The translations under genes were made by a program, and so were the position numbers. Below the pieces are notes generated by a model, which did no database searches, was not told the origin of the DNA, and was given only the letters and a program-made list of their open reading frames with translations. From the NCBI GenBank assembly GCA_964646605.1, contig CAZYEX010000099.1, positions 1 to 64,000 of the forward strand: 64,000 bases of DNA, given 5' to 3'. The DNA comes from SBAX01 sp964646605 (GTDB taxonomy: Bacteria; Planctomycetota; Phycisphaerae; UBA1845). This document shows, piece after piece, positions 16,866 through 24,771 of the stretch (positions within the stretch are counted from its first letter, which is position 1; each line of letters begins with the position of its first letter).

Positions 16866-17774
16866 ATGACCGCGTTCCCAACATCGACCGCCTCCCCTGA
16901 AACCATCGACGCCCAACCCCAGCGCGGCCTCATCGTCGTGGGGGTCGCTTTGCTCGCCGCCCTCGTTTGGTCCTACTGGTCGACGTGGACGGGTTTGGCG
17001 GCGAGTTGGCAGGAGGACGCGAACTATTCCGTCGGACAACTGGTTCCCTTCGCGGCCCTTTACCTTTTGTGGAACGACCGAGCGCTGCTTCGCGAGTGCC
17101 GCATCGAACCTTGCTGGTGGGGTCTGGGTGTCCTGGTCGTGGCACAACTCGTGCGGGCCTTCGGCGTGCTGATGTTGTACCGCTCGGCGGAACGCTACTC
17201 TCTCCTTTTGACCATCGTAGGCGTGGTCCTGCTCGTCGGCGGTACGCGGATCACGCGGCGGGTCGGGTGGGTGCTCGCTTTTCTGATCCTCATGATTCCC
17301 CTGCCGGGTCGAGTACACGACGGCATCTCCGGACCGCTGCAAAGCCTGGCCTCGTCGGGCGCGGTGTTTCTCTTGGAATTGTTAGGCGTTCCCGCGGTGC
17401 AGGAGGGACACGTGATCGTTCTACGGGGTACGACGCCCCTGGCCGTCGCCGAGGCGTGCAGCGGACTTCGCATGTTGACCGCCTTCGTGGTGGTGGGAAG
17501 CGTGTTGGCCTATATCGCCCAGCGACCCCTCACACAAAAGGCGCTGTTGGTCATCTCCACCGTTCCCGTGGCCATCGTATGCAATCTGATTCGGTTGTTA
17601 ATCACGGCGTGTTTGTTCCTGACCACGGACAGCGCCACAGCCGAGCGCTTCTTCCACGACTTCGCCGGCTGGACGATGATGCCCCTGGCCATCGTGCTCA
17701 TGATGCTGGAACTGTCGGTGCTCAAGCGGCTGTCCGGTCCGACTCTGGAGACCGCGACTTCCAAGGTCCGCTGA
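16866..17774 (+). CDS. Exosortase (membrane sorting protease/transpeptidase)
   Basis: 302-residue multi-pass membrane protein of the exosortase/archaeosortase family, which cuts and anchors proteins carrying PEP-CTERM-like tails. The catalytic triad positions are visible: Cys in AVAEACSGLRMLTAF, Arg in IVCNLIRLL, and His in FFHDFAGWTMMPLA. About eight hydrophobic segments span the rest. An epimerase directly precedes it. Possible substrates in the window are the IPTL-CTERM protein at 33741-35021 and perhaps the other secreted proteins; an ExeA-like ATPase and EPS genes of the kind often linked to exosortases lie at 52-57 kb. Confidence 0.9.
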   Translation: MTAFPTSTASPETIDAQPQRGLIVVGVALLAALVWSYWSTWTGLAASWQEDANYSVGQLVPFAALYLLWNDRALLRECRIEPCWWGLGVLVVAQLVRAFGVLMLYRSAERYSLLLTIVGVVLLVGGTRITRRVGWVLAFLILMIPLPGRVHDGISGPLQSLASSGAVFLLELLGVPAVQEGHVIVLRGTTPLAVAEACSGLRMLTAFVVVGSVLAYIAQRPLTQKALLVISTVPVAIVCNLIRLLITACLFLTTDSATAERFFHDFAGWTMMPLAIVLMMLELSVLKRLSGPTLETATSKVR

Positions 17775-17795
17775 GTGCCTCTGTACGAACCTGTC

Positions 17796-17810
17796 CTCCC
17801 TGCAAGGGAG
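17796..17810. repeat. Short hairpin repeat (CTCCCT-gca-AGGGAG)
   Basis: A 6-bp perfect stem with a 3-base loop, 21 bp after the exosortase stop. A longer relative (CCTCTCCC/GGGAGAGG) is at 47946-47967. These are small GC-rich palindromes scattered between genes. Confidence 0.4.
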
Positions 17811-17852
17811 AGGGCTGTTCAAGTTCATGTGGAAAACCGTCGTGCCGAACAC

Positions 17853-18524
17853 ATGACACCAAACCATCAGAACGCCGATGACGCCATCCTGGGCGCTCGC
17901 AAGCGCATGGTCAGTGACCAAATCCGCGCCCGCGGCGTCAGCGACCCGCGGGTGCTTGCGGCCATGCTCGAAATCCCGCGCGAGCGGTTTCTCCCCGACG
18001 CGGAACGCGAGAGCGCCCATGAAGATCGCGCCTTGCCGCTCGATTTCGGACAGACCGTCAGCCAGCCCTTCATGGTCGCCTACATGACGGAGCTGTTGCG
18101 CGTCACCGCGGAATCGAAAGTGCTGGAGATCGGCACGGGATCGGGGTATCAGACGGCCGTCCTCGCCCGGCTGGCCGATCACGTGTACTCCGTCGAGCGC
18201 CTCGCGGTTCTCAAGGATCGCGCCGCGAAAACGCTGTCAGACCTTGGCATTGTCAATGTATCTCTACACGAGGGTGACGGCACCCTGGGCTTGTCCTCCC
18301 TCGCACCGTACGACCGGATCATCGTCACCGCCGGCGCCCCGCGCCTTCCCGCCGCCCTTGTCGATCAACTCGCCGATCACGGCCGCCTGGTCGTCCCCGT
18401 CGGCGGACCGAGTGAACAAACCGTCGTTCTCGTCGTCCGCGAGGGCGGGAAGATCGTCGAGACACCTATGCTCGGCTGCCGCTTCGTAAAACTGGTCGGC
18501 GAACAAGGGTGGGACTCAGCCTGA
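17853..18524 (+). CDS. pcm: Protein-L-isoaspartate O-methyltransferase
   Basis: 223-residue SAM-dependent enzyme that repairs isoaspartyl residues in damaged proteins. ATG at 17853 is chosen over an in-frame GTG at 17775, as the family starts near RKRMVSDQIRARGVSDPRVL. Diagnostic segments: IPRERFLP, the DFGQTVSQPFMVAYMTELL region, SAM-binding motif VLEIGTGSGYQTAVLARLAD, and APYDRIIVTAGAPRLP. The C-terminus GRLVVPVGG is also typical. It is cytoplasmic. The gene follows the exosortase by 78 bp, an interval containing the small hairpin repeat. Confidence 0.94.
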   Translation: MTPNHQNADDAILGARKRMVSDQIRARGVSDPRVLAAMLEIPRERFLPDAERESAHEDRALPLDFGQTVSQPFMVAYMTELLRVTAESKVLEIGTGSGYQTAVLARLADHVYSVERLAVLKDRAAKTLSDLGIVNVSLHEGDGTLGLSSLAPYDRIIVTAGAPRLPAALVDQLADHGRLVVPVGGPSEQTVVLVVREGGKIVETPMLGCRFVKLVGEQGWDSA

Positions 18525-18700
18525 CCACTTTGGGAAGGTACCCGCACCGTGTTTGCCCCGCTGCATTCTCAAGGGTCATGGCGACGACGGTCCCCAACCC
18601 GACCCGTTCTGAATGACGATTGCCCGGAGTGCGGCACGCCGATTGCAGCGAAGTTTTTCGAGTCTTGAAGCGGCGCGGGTCGTGGACTACTCTGGTGGTC

Positions 18701-18731
18701 GCTGCCTCGGTGCTGGATGGCGCGAGGCAGC
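18701..18731 (+). promoter_or_regulatory. 5' leader hairpin before the TolB-like gene
   Basis: GCTGCCTCG (18701-18709) pairs perfectly with CGAGGCAGC (18723-18731), a 9-bp stem with a 13-base loop. It ends four bases before the AAGGAG ribosome site of the next gene, so it could affect translation initiation. No riboswitch family is recognised. Confidence 0.35.
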
Positions 18732-18751
18732 CAAGAAGGAGATTGTGAATC

Positions 18752-19795
18752 GTGTACAACCGAATGGAAAAGGTGATCGTCGGGGCCCTGCTCTTGGCGG
18801 GGTTGGTGATGAATCCCCCGGCCGCACGGGCGGATGGCAACGGCGAAGAGAGCAAATGCCTCGCCAATGTCACGCAGTTGACATTCTCCTCCATGGGCCT
18901 GGGCAAGGCCGGCGAGGCCTATTTCTCCCCGGACGGCAAGAAGATCATCTTCCAGGCCACCCCCGCCGGGCAGAGCGAATACCAGATATACATGATGGAC
19001 TTCATCGAGCGCGTGCCCAAGATGGTCAGCACCGGCAAGGGCGCCTGCACCTGTGCGTACTTTCATCCGACGGGGAAAAAAATCATCTTCGCCTCCAGCC
19101 ACCTCGATCCCACGCTGGGTGAGCCGAAGGAAAAGGAAAAGCCCAAGGGTTACGCATGGGACTTCAACGTCCACATGGACATTTTCGAGGCCGACCCGGA
19201 CGGCTCCAAGCTGCGTCGATTGACCGACGCCCCCGGCTATGACGCCGAAGGTTCGTACTCGACCGACGGCAAGAGCATCGTCTTCACCTCGCAGCGCGAC
19301 GGCGATCTGGAAATCTACGTCATGGACGCCGACGGCGGGAACCAGCGGCGGATCACCCACGGCAAAGGCTATGACGGCGGACCCTTCTTCTCGCCGGACG
19401 GCAAGACGATCCTCTATCGCGGCGATCGACGCGGCGACGACAAAATGAACCTTCAACTGCGAATCGTAAGCGCCGACGGCGCCGGCGACCGAGCCATCAC
19501 CGACAACCCGATCTTCAACTGGTGCCCCTTCTGGCACCCCTCGGGAAAGAGTTTCATCTTCACCCAGGCCGACCATTCCGCCCGCGAACGCGGCGAAAAA
19601 CCAAACTACGATCTCTTCCTGATGACACCGAACGGCACGAAGCAAACGCCGATCACGTTCGACCCCGAGTTCGACGGCTTGCCCGTGTTCAGCCCCGATG
19701 GGAAAAAGCTCATGTGGACGAGCAAACGTGGAGGACTTTCCGACGCCCAGGTGTTCATCGCCGATTTCACCTTGCCCGACGGATTCGGTCGTTAA
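18752..19795 (+). CDS. Exported TolB-like beta-propeller protein
   Basis: 347 residues. GTG at 18752 follows AAGGAG by ten bases; an ATG four codons later is the alternative. A signal peptide (VIVGALLLAGLVMNPPAARA) is followed by repeated blades with the SPDGKKIIFQ, TDGKSIVFTSQ, SPDGKTILYRG and SPDGKKLMWTS pattern of WD40-like PD40/TolB repeats. It is likely periplasmic. No Pal or TolA/Q/R gene is near, so a role in the Tol system is not implied. A binding or scaffold function is likely; the partner is unknown. Confidence 0.85.
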   Translation: MYNRMEKVIVGALLLAGLVMNPPAARADGNGEESKCLANVTQLTFSSMGLGKAGEAYFSPDGKKIIFQATPAGQSEYQIYMMDFIERVPKMVSTGKGACTCAYFHPTGKKIIFASSHLDPTLGEPKEKEKPKGYAWDFNVHMDIFEADPDGSKLRRLTDAPGYDAEGSYSTDGKSIVFTSQRDGDLEIYVMDADGGNQRRITHGKGYDGGPFFSPDGKTILYRGDRRGDDKMNLQLRIVSADGAGDRAITDNPIFNWCPFWHPSGKSFIFTQADHSARERGEKPNYDLFLMTPNGTKQTPITFDPEFDGLPVFSPDGKKLMWTSKRGGLSDAQVFIADFTLPDGFGR

Positions 19796-19825
19796 CGGAA
19801 AGCGATTCGCGGCCGTGGAGGATGA

Positions 19826-20347
19826 ATGGACCAGCTAGTTTTTTCATGTAGTTTGTCGCCGACCAGCCGCAGCGCCATCCTCGCCCGGCAGCTCGCGGAC
19901 GAGATCACCCGTCTGGGTGACAAAGCCAGGTTGATCGACCTGCGGACCTTCAATCTGCCCATGTGCGACGCGGGCGATTGTTACCAACATCCCAACGTCA
20001 TCGAGCTTCAACGCGCGATCCAAAGCGCCTCCGCCATCGCCATCGCCACGCCCATCCACAACTACGAAACCGGTGGTTCGACGCGCAATCTGGTCGCCCT
20101 GGGCGGCAGTGCCTGGGAGAACAAGGTGCTCGGGTTCGTCTGCGCCGCCGGCGGACAGGGCTCCTACATGGCCGTCACCGGGTTGATCAACTCCATGATG
20201 CTCGACTTCCGCTGCTTCGTCGTCCCGCGCTTCGTATATGCCACGAAACCATGCTTCACGGACGATCGGCTTTCGGATGCCGAAGTCGAAAAGCGCATCG
20301 TCGAACTCGCCCGCGAGTTACACCGAGTCGCGGCGGCGCTGTCCTAG
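19826..20347 (+). CDS. NAD(P)H-dependent FMN reductase-like flavoprotein
   Basis: 173-residue flavodoxin-fold enzyme. The N-terminal SCSLSPTSRSAILARQLAD corresponds to the FMN phosphate-binding loop, and ATPIHNYETGGSTRNLV to the second flavin loop in SsuE/ArsH-like reductases. VLGFVCAAGGQGSYMA completes the core. It is cytoplasmic and probably reduces FMN or small quinones with NAD(P)H. It lies 30 bp after the TolB-like gene and 188 bp before the 2-oxoacid oxidoreductase genes, so a redox link is possible but unproven. The spacer 20348-20535 has no other gene. Confidence 0.85.
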   Translation: MDQLVFSCSLSPTSRSAILARQLADEITRLGDKARLIDLRTFNLPMCDAGDCYQHPNVIELQRAIQSASAIAIATPIHNYETGGSTRNLVALGGSAWENKVLGFVCAAGGQGSYMAVTGLINSMMLDFRCFVVPRFVYATKPCFTDDRLSDAEVEKRIVELARELHRVAAALS

Positions 20348-20535
20348 CCTCCCCACCCACGAGTTCGCCCGCCGAATCCCTCGTCTAACCGCCCCGCGTG
20401 AAAACCCGCACCGCTTGCGTCCCTCCCCCCAAAACCCGCCCACACGCCTATGCCCAACCGTGGCCCGCACGGCGCATTTCCTTGGTACGCATCGTGCGAG
20501 AGAACAAGCGCGGTTTTCGCGACGGAGATCACCCT

Positions 20536-21474
20536 ATGACCGGCTATCGGCTGCCCTATCGGGACGAACTCGGGTTTTGCAACGTCCTGATCTCTGCTCT
20601 AGGCGGCGACGGAGCCAATATGGCCGGGAAACTCCTCTTCCAGTTCGGGTGCGACAAGCTCGGTCTCGACGGCGGCTACGACGCCAAGTACGGCTCCGAA
20701 AAGAAAGGCACGCCCACCGACGTATCCATCCGCCTCGGCGAAGTCGGCACGCCGGTGAGGCAATCGGGCCCCACGCAAACACCGCACATCCTCGTCGTCG
20801 TCCACGCCGACCTCATCCGTCCGCTGGAACTCAACCGAGGCCTGCATCCTCAGGCAACGTGCATTGTCAACACTACGAAAACACCCCAGGAGTTGCGGAA
20901 CGTCCTCAACCTTCACAGCGGGCGAGTCATCTGCGTGGACGCCACACGCATCGCGTTCGAAACCGGTAGTCGCCTGAACATGCCGCTGTTGGCGATCCTT
21001 GCTGAAGTACTCGCCTTCCCGCAGGACGAGCTTCGCACAAGCATCGCACGTCAGTGGCCTCGGGCCGTGGAGGCGAATCTCGCCGCCTTCACCCAAGCCG
21101 CCCGCACCAGCGTCGCGGATACGTTCCACGCCGACGGGTTCGCTTTGCTTCCCCCCAAGCCCAGCCGCGGATCCATCGGTTGGCGAAATATGCTCAACGG
21201 CGGGACCATCGACGCCCTCACCCACACCACCATCGGACGCGACAATCGTCTCGCGGGCCGCGGAAAAGTCCCCGAGTTTCATCCCGAAAGCTGCTCGTCG
21301 TGCGGAATCTGTCTGACCGTTTGCTCCGACCCGGGCGGATTGTTGTGGAAGGAGGGTCGAATGATCGGCATTGATGAAAAATTCTGCAAAGGGTGCATGC
21401 GCTGCATCGAAGTTTGCCCGGAAACCAAGAAGGGCAAAGCACTCTCATTCGCAAGGGGAGCCAACGGAGATTGA
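20536..21474 (+). CDS. 2-oxoacid:ferredoxin oxidoreductase, fused gamma-delta subunit
   Basis: 312 residues. ATG at 20536 is chosen for the GGAGA site and the start of homology (MTGYRLPYRDELGFCNVLIS). The first 190 residues are the gamma domain (ALGGDGANMAGKLLFQFG). The C-terminal 70 residues are a delta-type ferredoxin with two [4Fe-4S] motifs: CSSCGICLTVC and CKGCMRCIEVCPE. It would shuttle electrons from oxidative decarboxylation to ferredoxin. The alpha-beta gene follows after a 4-bp gap, so the two form one enzyme. The substrate (pyruvate, 2-oxoglutarate, branched-chain or aromatic oxoacid) cannot be fixed from the sequence. Confidence 0.88.
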   Translation: MTGYRLPYRDELGFCNVLISALGGDGANMAGKLLFQFGCDKLGLDGGYDAKYGSEKKGTPTDVSIRLGEVGTPVRQSGPTQTPHILVVVHADLIRPLELNRGLHPQATCIVNTTKTPQELRNVLNLHSGRVICVDATRIAFETGSRLNMPLLAILAEVLAFPQDELRTSIARQWPRAVEANLAAFTQAARTSVADTFHADGFALLPPKPSRGSIGWRNMLNGGTIDALTHTTIGRDNRLAGRGKVPEFHPESCSSCGICLTVCSDPGGLLWKEGRMIGIDEKFCKGCMRCIEVCPETKKGKALSFARGANGD

Positions 21475-21478
21475 CACC

Positions 21479-23749
21479 ATGCCCACGATGACTTTGGAAC
21501 GCACGCCCACGGCCGCGGCGCGACAGACGCCCTGGCTGGGCAACGGCAACGAAGCCGTGGCTCACGCCATCCTCGACATCGGATACGACGCCGAAGGGTA
21601 TTACCCCATCACGCCCTCCTCCGACGTGGGCGAATACGTCTCCAAGGCCTTCGCCGCGGGTGACACGGACTTGGCGTTCGTGGTGGCGACCTCGGAGCTG
21701 GCGGCATTATCGGTCTGCGCCGGCGTGGCCGTTGCCGGAGGCCGCGCCGTCGATGTGACCAGCGCCAACGGCCTCTTGCTGAAAGCCGAGCAAATGCCCG
21801 CCATCTCCGGTCTCGGCCTTCCTATGGTCCTGAACCTCTCCACCCGCGATGTCTCCGCGCCGCTCAATATCAAGAACGGTCACTCGGACCTCTACGCCAC
21901 CCTCGGCTGGGGATGGTTGGTCTTCCTCGCCCCGACCGTGCAGGCCGCCTACGACCTCAACATCATCGCCATCAAGGTCGCCGAAGCCGTGAAGCTCCCC
22001 GCGCTCGTCGCCTACGACGGATTCCACACCTCCCACGCCAACCGGCGAATCCTCGTCTTCGCCGATCGTGAGGACGTCCGTCGCTTCGTCGGACCGCCTC
22101 CCTTCCGGGCCACGCTCGAGGGTCGCAACGGCCGCTTCAACCTGCTCGACGTGAACCACCCGCGGACCTTCGGCCCCTACATGAACGACGACCTCATCAA
22201 CAGCAAGGTGCAGATGGACCTGAAATTCGACCAGGCCCGCGTTTTGCTTCCCCAGGTGTTCGACGACTACGCTGCGTTAACCGGTCGGCGGTACGGGTTC
22301 GTCGAGCAATACGGCGACCGATCCGCAGAGCGATGCCTGGTGGCTCTGAACACCGCCGGGGAGGCCGCAAAAGACGCCGTCGATCAACTCGCACAAAACG
22401 GCCAACCCGTGAACCTGGTCATTCCCGGCGTTCTTCGCCCATGGCCCGAAAAAGAGATCGTCGAGGCTCTGGGCGACGCCCAGCGCATCGTCGTCGCGGA
22501 GCGGGCGAGTCAGTACGGAGCCAACAACTACCTGGCCAACGAGATCGGCGCCGCCCTGCAGCGCCGCGGCAATCACGCCACCATCCTCCAGCGCACCTAC
22601 GGAATCGGCGGACTGAACTTCATTCGTGACGACGCCTTGGCACTCTATGAGCTTGCCCAGCGCTGGCCGGCCGTCGACGATGCCGACCAGAAACGCATCA
22701 AGTGGTACCACGGCGCCTGGACGGGCGACGAGTCCTACCATCCGCCGCAGACGCTCATCCCCGTGACCGCCGCCCAATGCACCTGCAACGCGGGCAAGGA
22801 CGGCAAAGTCAACCTCCGCGAACTGTCCGCCATGCCCACCCGCTTCGACAAGCACTCCGCCTGCCCGGGTTGCGGGATCTTCACCACCCTCAACCTCTTC
22901 CTCCGCGGGATCGACGGCCACGTCGTGCTGCTCTTCAACACCGGTTGCGGGATGGTCGTGACCACCGGGTATCCGCTCACCAGCTTCAAGGTCCCCTACT
23001 TCCACAACCTCTTTCACAACGGAACTTCGACCGCCACCGGCGTGGTGGAGATGATTAAACGGTTCAAGGCCAAAGGCGACTTGCCCGAAGAAATCACCGT
23101 CATCGCGGTCAGCGGCGACGGCGGCGACGACATCGGAATGGACCAGGTGATCGGCGCGGCCCTCCGCAACGACCCCTTCATCCTTCTCGAATACGACAAC
23201 AAGGGCTACATGAACACCGGATCGCAGCTTTGCTACACCGGCTTCCTCGGGCAGAAAAGCAGCAACGCCCACCTCGGTCCCCATCAGAGCGGAAAAACGA
23301 CGCATCACAAGGACATCATGGAAATCCTCCGTGGCACCTTCGCCCCCTACCTGGCCACGGCCTCCGAATCGCACGCCGTGGACATGATCCGCAAAGCACG
23401 CAAGGCGCAGGCAACCGTTCGCGGCGGAGGGTTCGCCTTCGTCAAGGCCATCTCCGTGTGCCCGCTGAACTGGGGCATGGACGAGCACGTGGGACCGTCC
23501 GCCGTCGAGGCCATGGTCCTCGCCTGCATGTACCCGCTTTACGAAATCGAAAACGGCATCACCCACTTGAACGTGAACCCCGAAAAGAACGGCAAGAAAA
23601 TCCCCGTCACCGACGCCTTCCGAAAAATGGGCGGCGCGTTTCGGCATATGCTCACCGACGCGTTCAAACCGCTCGTCGCCGATGTTCAGAACGAAGTCGA
23701 CCGCCGCTGGACACGCCTCAAAGCCATGGCCGACCACGAGCGACTATAA
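21479..23749 (+). CDS. 2-oxoacid:ferredoxin oxidoreductase, fused alpha-beta subunit
   Basis: 756 residues. ATG at 21479 follows GGAG. The N-terminal half is the alpha part (GNEAVAHAILDIGYDAEGYY with PITPSSDVGEYV, then the domain II region ending near PVNLVIPGVLRPWPEKEI). The C-terminal half is the beta part with cluster and TPP residues: HSACPGCGIFTTL, NTGCGMVVTTG, and the TPP motif GDGGDDIGMDQVIGAALRND followed by YDNKGYMNTGSQ. With the upstream gamma-delta chain it makes a two-polypeptide anaerobic-type oxidoreductase that decarboxylates an oxoacid to an acyl-CoA. Single-chain PFOR instead joins all domains in one polypeptide. Confidence 0.9.
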   Translation: MPTMTLERTPTAAARQTPWLGNGNEAVAHAILDIGYDAEGYYPITPSSDVGEYVSKAFAAGDTDLAFVVATSELAALSVCAGVAVAGGRAVDVTSANGLLLKAEQMPAISGLGLPMVLNLSTRDVSAPLNIKNGHSDLYATLGWGWLVFLAPTVQAAYDLNIIAIKVAEAVKLPALVAYDGFHTSHANRRILVFADREDVRRFVGPPPFRATLEGRNGRFNLLDVNHPRTFGPYMNDDLINSKVQMDLKFDQARVLLPQVFDDYAALTGRRYGFVEQYGDRSAERCLVALNTAGEAAKDAVDQLAQNGQPVNLVIPGVLRPWPEKEIVEALGDAQRIVVAERASQYGANNYLANEIGAALQRRGNHATILQRTYGIGGLNFIRDDALALYELAQRWPAVDDADQKRIKWYHGAWTGDESYHPPQTLIPVTAAQCTCNAGKDGKVNLRELSAMPTRFDKHSACPGCGIFTTLNLFLRGIDGHVVLLFNTGCGMVVTTGYPLTSFKVPYFHNLFHNGTSTATGVVEMIKRFKAKGDLPEEITVIAVSGDGGDDIGMDQVIGAALRNDPFILLEYDNKGYMNTGSQLCYTGFLGQKSSNAHLGPHQSGKTTHHKDIMEILRGTFAPYLATASESHAVDMIRKARKAQATVRGGGFAFVKAISVCPLNWGMDEHVGPSAVEAMVLACMYPLYEIENGITHLNVNPEKNGKKIPVTDAFRKMGGAFRHMLTDAFKPLVADVQNEVDRRWTRLKAMADHERL

Positions 23750-23819
23750 TCCACGCTACGCCCGTCCAGCCTCGTCGTGCGTCACTCTCATGCGTGCGCG
23801 TCCCGGTTGAGTGTCAGAG

Positions 23820-23839
23820 CCGCGGGCGCAAGCCCGCGG
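23820..23839. terminator. Hairpin between convergent oxidoreductase and uppS
   Basis: CCGCGGGC-GCAA-GCCCGCGG is a perfect 8-bp stem closed by a GCAA tetraloop, sitting between the convergent ends of the alpha-beta gene (23749) and uppS (23883). It could form a bidirectional 3'-end structure. No U-run follows in either direction. Confidence 0.4.
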
Positions 23840-23882
23840 ACACGACGCTGACGCGAGATTCCAATCTCGCACCAGCCCCGCG

Positions 23883-24629
23883 TCAGACTACGTCGCCAAA
23901 CCGCCGCTCGCGGGCTGCGAAATCGAGAATGGCTTGATCCAAGTCCTTGGGTTCGAACTCCGGCCAGAGCTTGGGGCTGACGTGGATTTCCGCGTAGCTG
24001 ATTTGCCACAGCAGGAAGTTACTCACCCGACGCTCGTTGGCCGTCCGGATCAAGAGATCGGGGTCAGGCAATCCCGCGGTATACAGCGACGACGTGATGC
24101 GGCTTTCGTCAACGGCCTCGGGCGTGAGCCGTCCGGCCTGAATCTCCTCACCGATCCGTCGCACAGCGTCCACGATCTCGTCCCGCGAGCCGTAGTTCAG
24201 CGCCAGGCAGAGCTTCAGCCCGCTGTTGGCGCCGCTCATGGCCACCGTGCGGTCCATCTCCTCCAGCACCGGCGACGGCAACCCCGCCCGTCGACCGACG
24301 TGAAGAAAACGCACGTTGTTGTCCATGATCGTCGCCCGCTCGCGGATCAGATACCGCACGTACAGTCCCATCAGGAAATCGACTTCCTCGCGCGGGCGTT
24401 TCCAATTCTCCGTGCTGAAGCTGAAGAGGGTCAGGGCCTCGATCCCCAGCCGAGCGGCGTGGGTCACGATGCCCCGGACGCTCTTCGCCCCTTGCTCGTG
24501 CCCGAGAATCCGCGGCATGCCCCGCTGCCGGGCCCAGCGCCCGTTGCCGTCCATGATGATGGCGATATGACGCGGAAGCCGCGGACGCGGCAAACCGAGG
24601 TGAACTTGCGGATCAAGCGGTTCAAACAT
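23883..24629 (-). CDS. uppS: Isoprenyl transferase (undecaprenyl diphosphate synthase)
   Basis: 248-residue cis-prenyltransferase that elongates farnesyl diphosphate with isopentenyl diphosphate to give the lipid carrier for peptidoglycan and surface glycans. Signature segments are all present: HIAIIMDGNGRWARQRG with the catalytic Asp, GHEQGAKSV, ALTLFSFSTENWKRP, LNYGSRDEIVDAVRRIGEE, and the C-terminal LIRTANERRVSNFLLWQISY. The usual LIRTSGExR is here LIRTANERR, a mild deviation. It is cytosolic or peripheral to the inner membrane. purA is upstream with 142 bp between. Confidence 0.95.
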   Translation of the reverse strand: MFEPLDPQVHLGLPRPRLPRHIAIIMDGNGRWARQRGMPRILGHEQGAKSVRGIVTHAARLGIEALTLFSFSTENWKRPREEVDFLMGLYVRYLIRERATIMDNNVRFLHVGRRAGLPSPVLEEMDRTVAMSGANSGLKLCLALNYGSRDEIVDAVRRIGEEIQAGRLTPEAVDESRITSSLYTAGLPDPDLLIRTANERRVSNFLLWQISYAEIHVSPKLWPEFEPKDLDQAILDFAARERRFGDVV

Positions 24630-24643
24630 GTGCCTAGGAACAC

Positions 24644-24767
24644 GGAAGACTGAAGTGCGAAGGCTGAAACCTGAGGATCGAAGAGTGAAGGGCCAATCGG
24701 TCCATGCTCTGGCGATTCCAATCTCCGTTCTTCGTTTTCAGTCTTCCGTCTTCTAACTTCAGTCTTC
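24644..24767. repeat. Inverted GAAGACTGAAGT / ACTTCAGTCTTC repeat between uppS and purA
   Basis: GGAAGACTGAAGT at 24644-24656 is matched by ACTTCAGTCTTC at 24756-24767, a perfect 12-bp inverted repeat. Between them lie further pieces of the same motif (CAGTCTTCCGTCTTC at 24740-24754). It is an AG/TC-rich intergenic composite, not coding on either strand. Confidence 0.5.
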
Positions 24768-24771
24768 TGAT

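Noticed and set aside
22277..23737. Minus-strand ORF of 486 residues over the alpha-beta gene
   Set aside because: Same cause: the sense strand encodes a clear 2-oxoacid oxidoreductase with TPP and cluster motifs.
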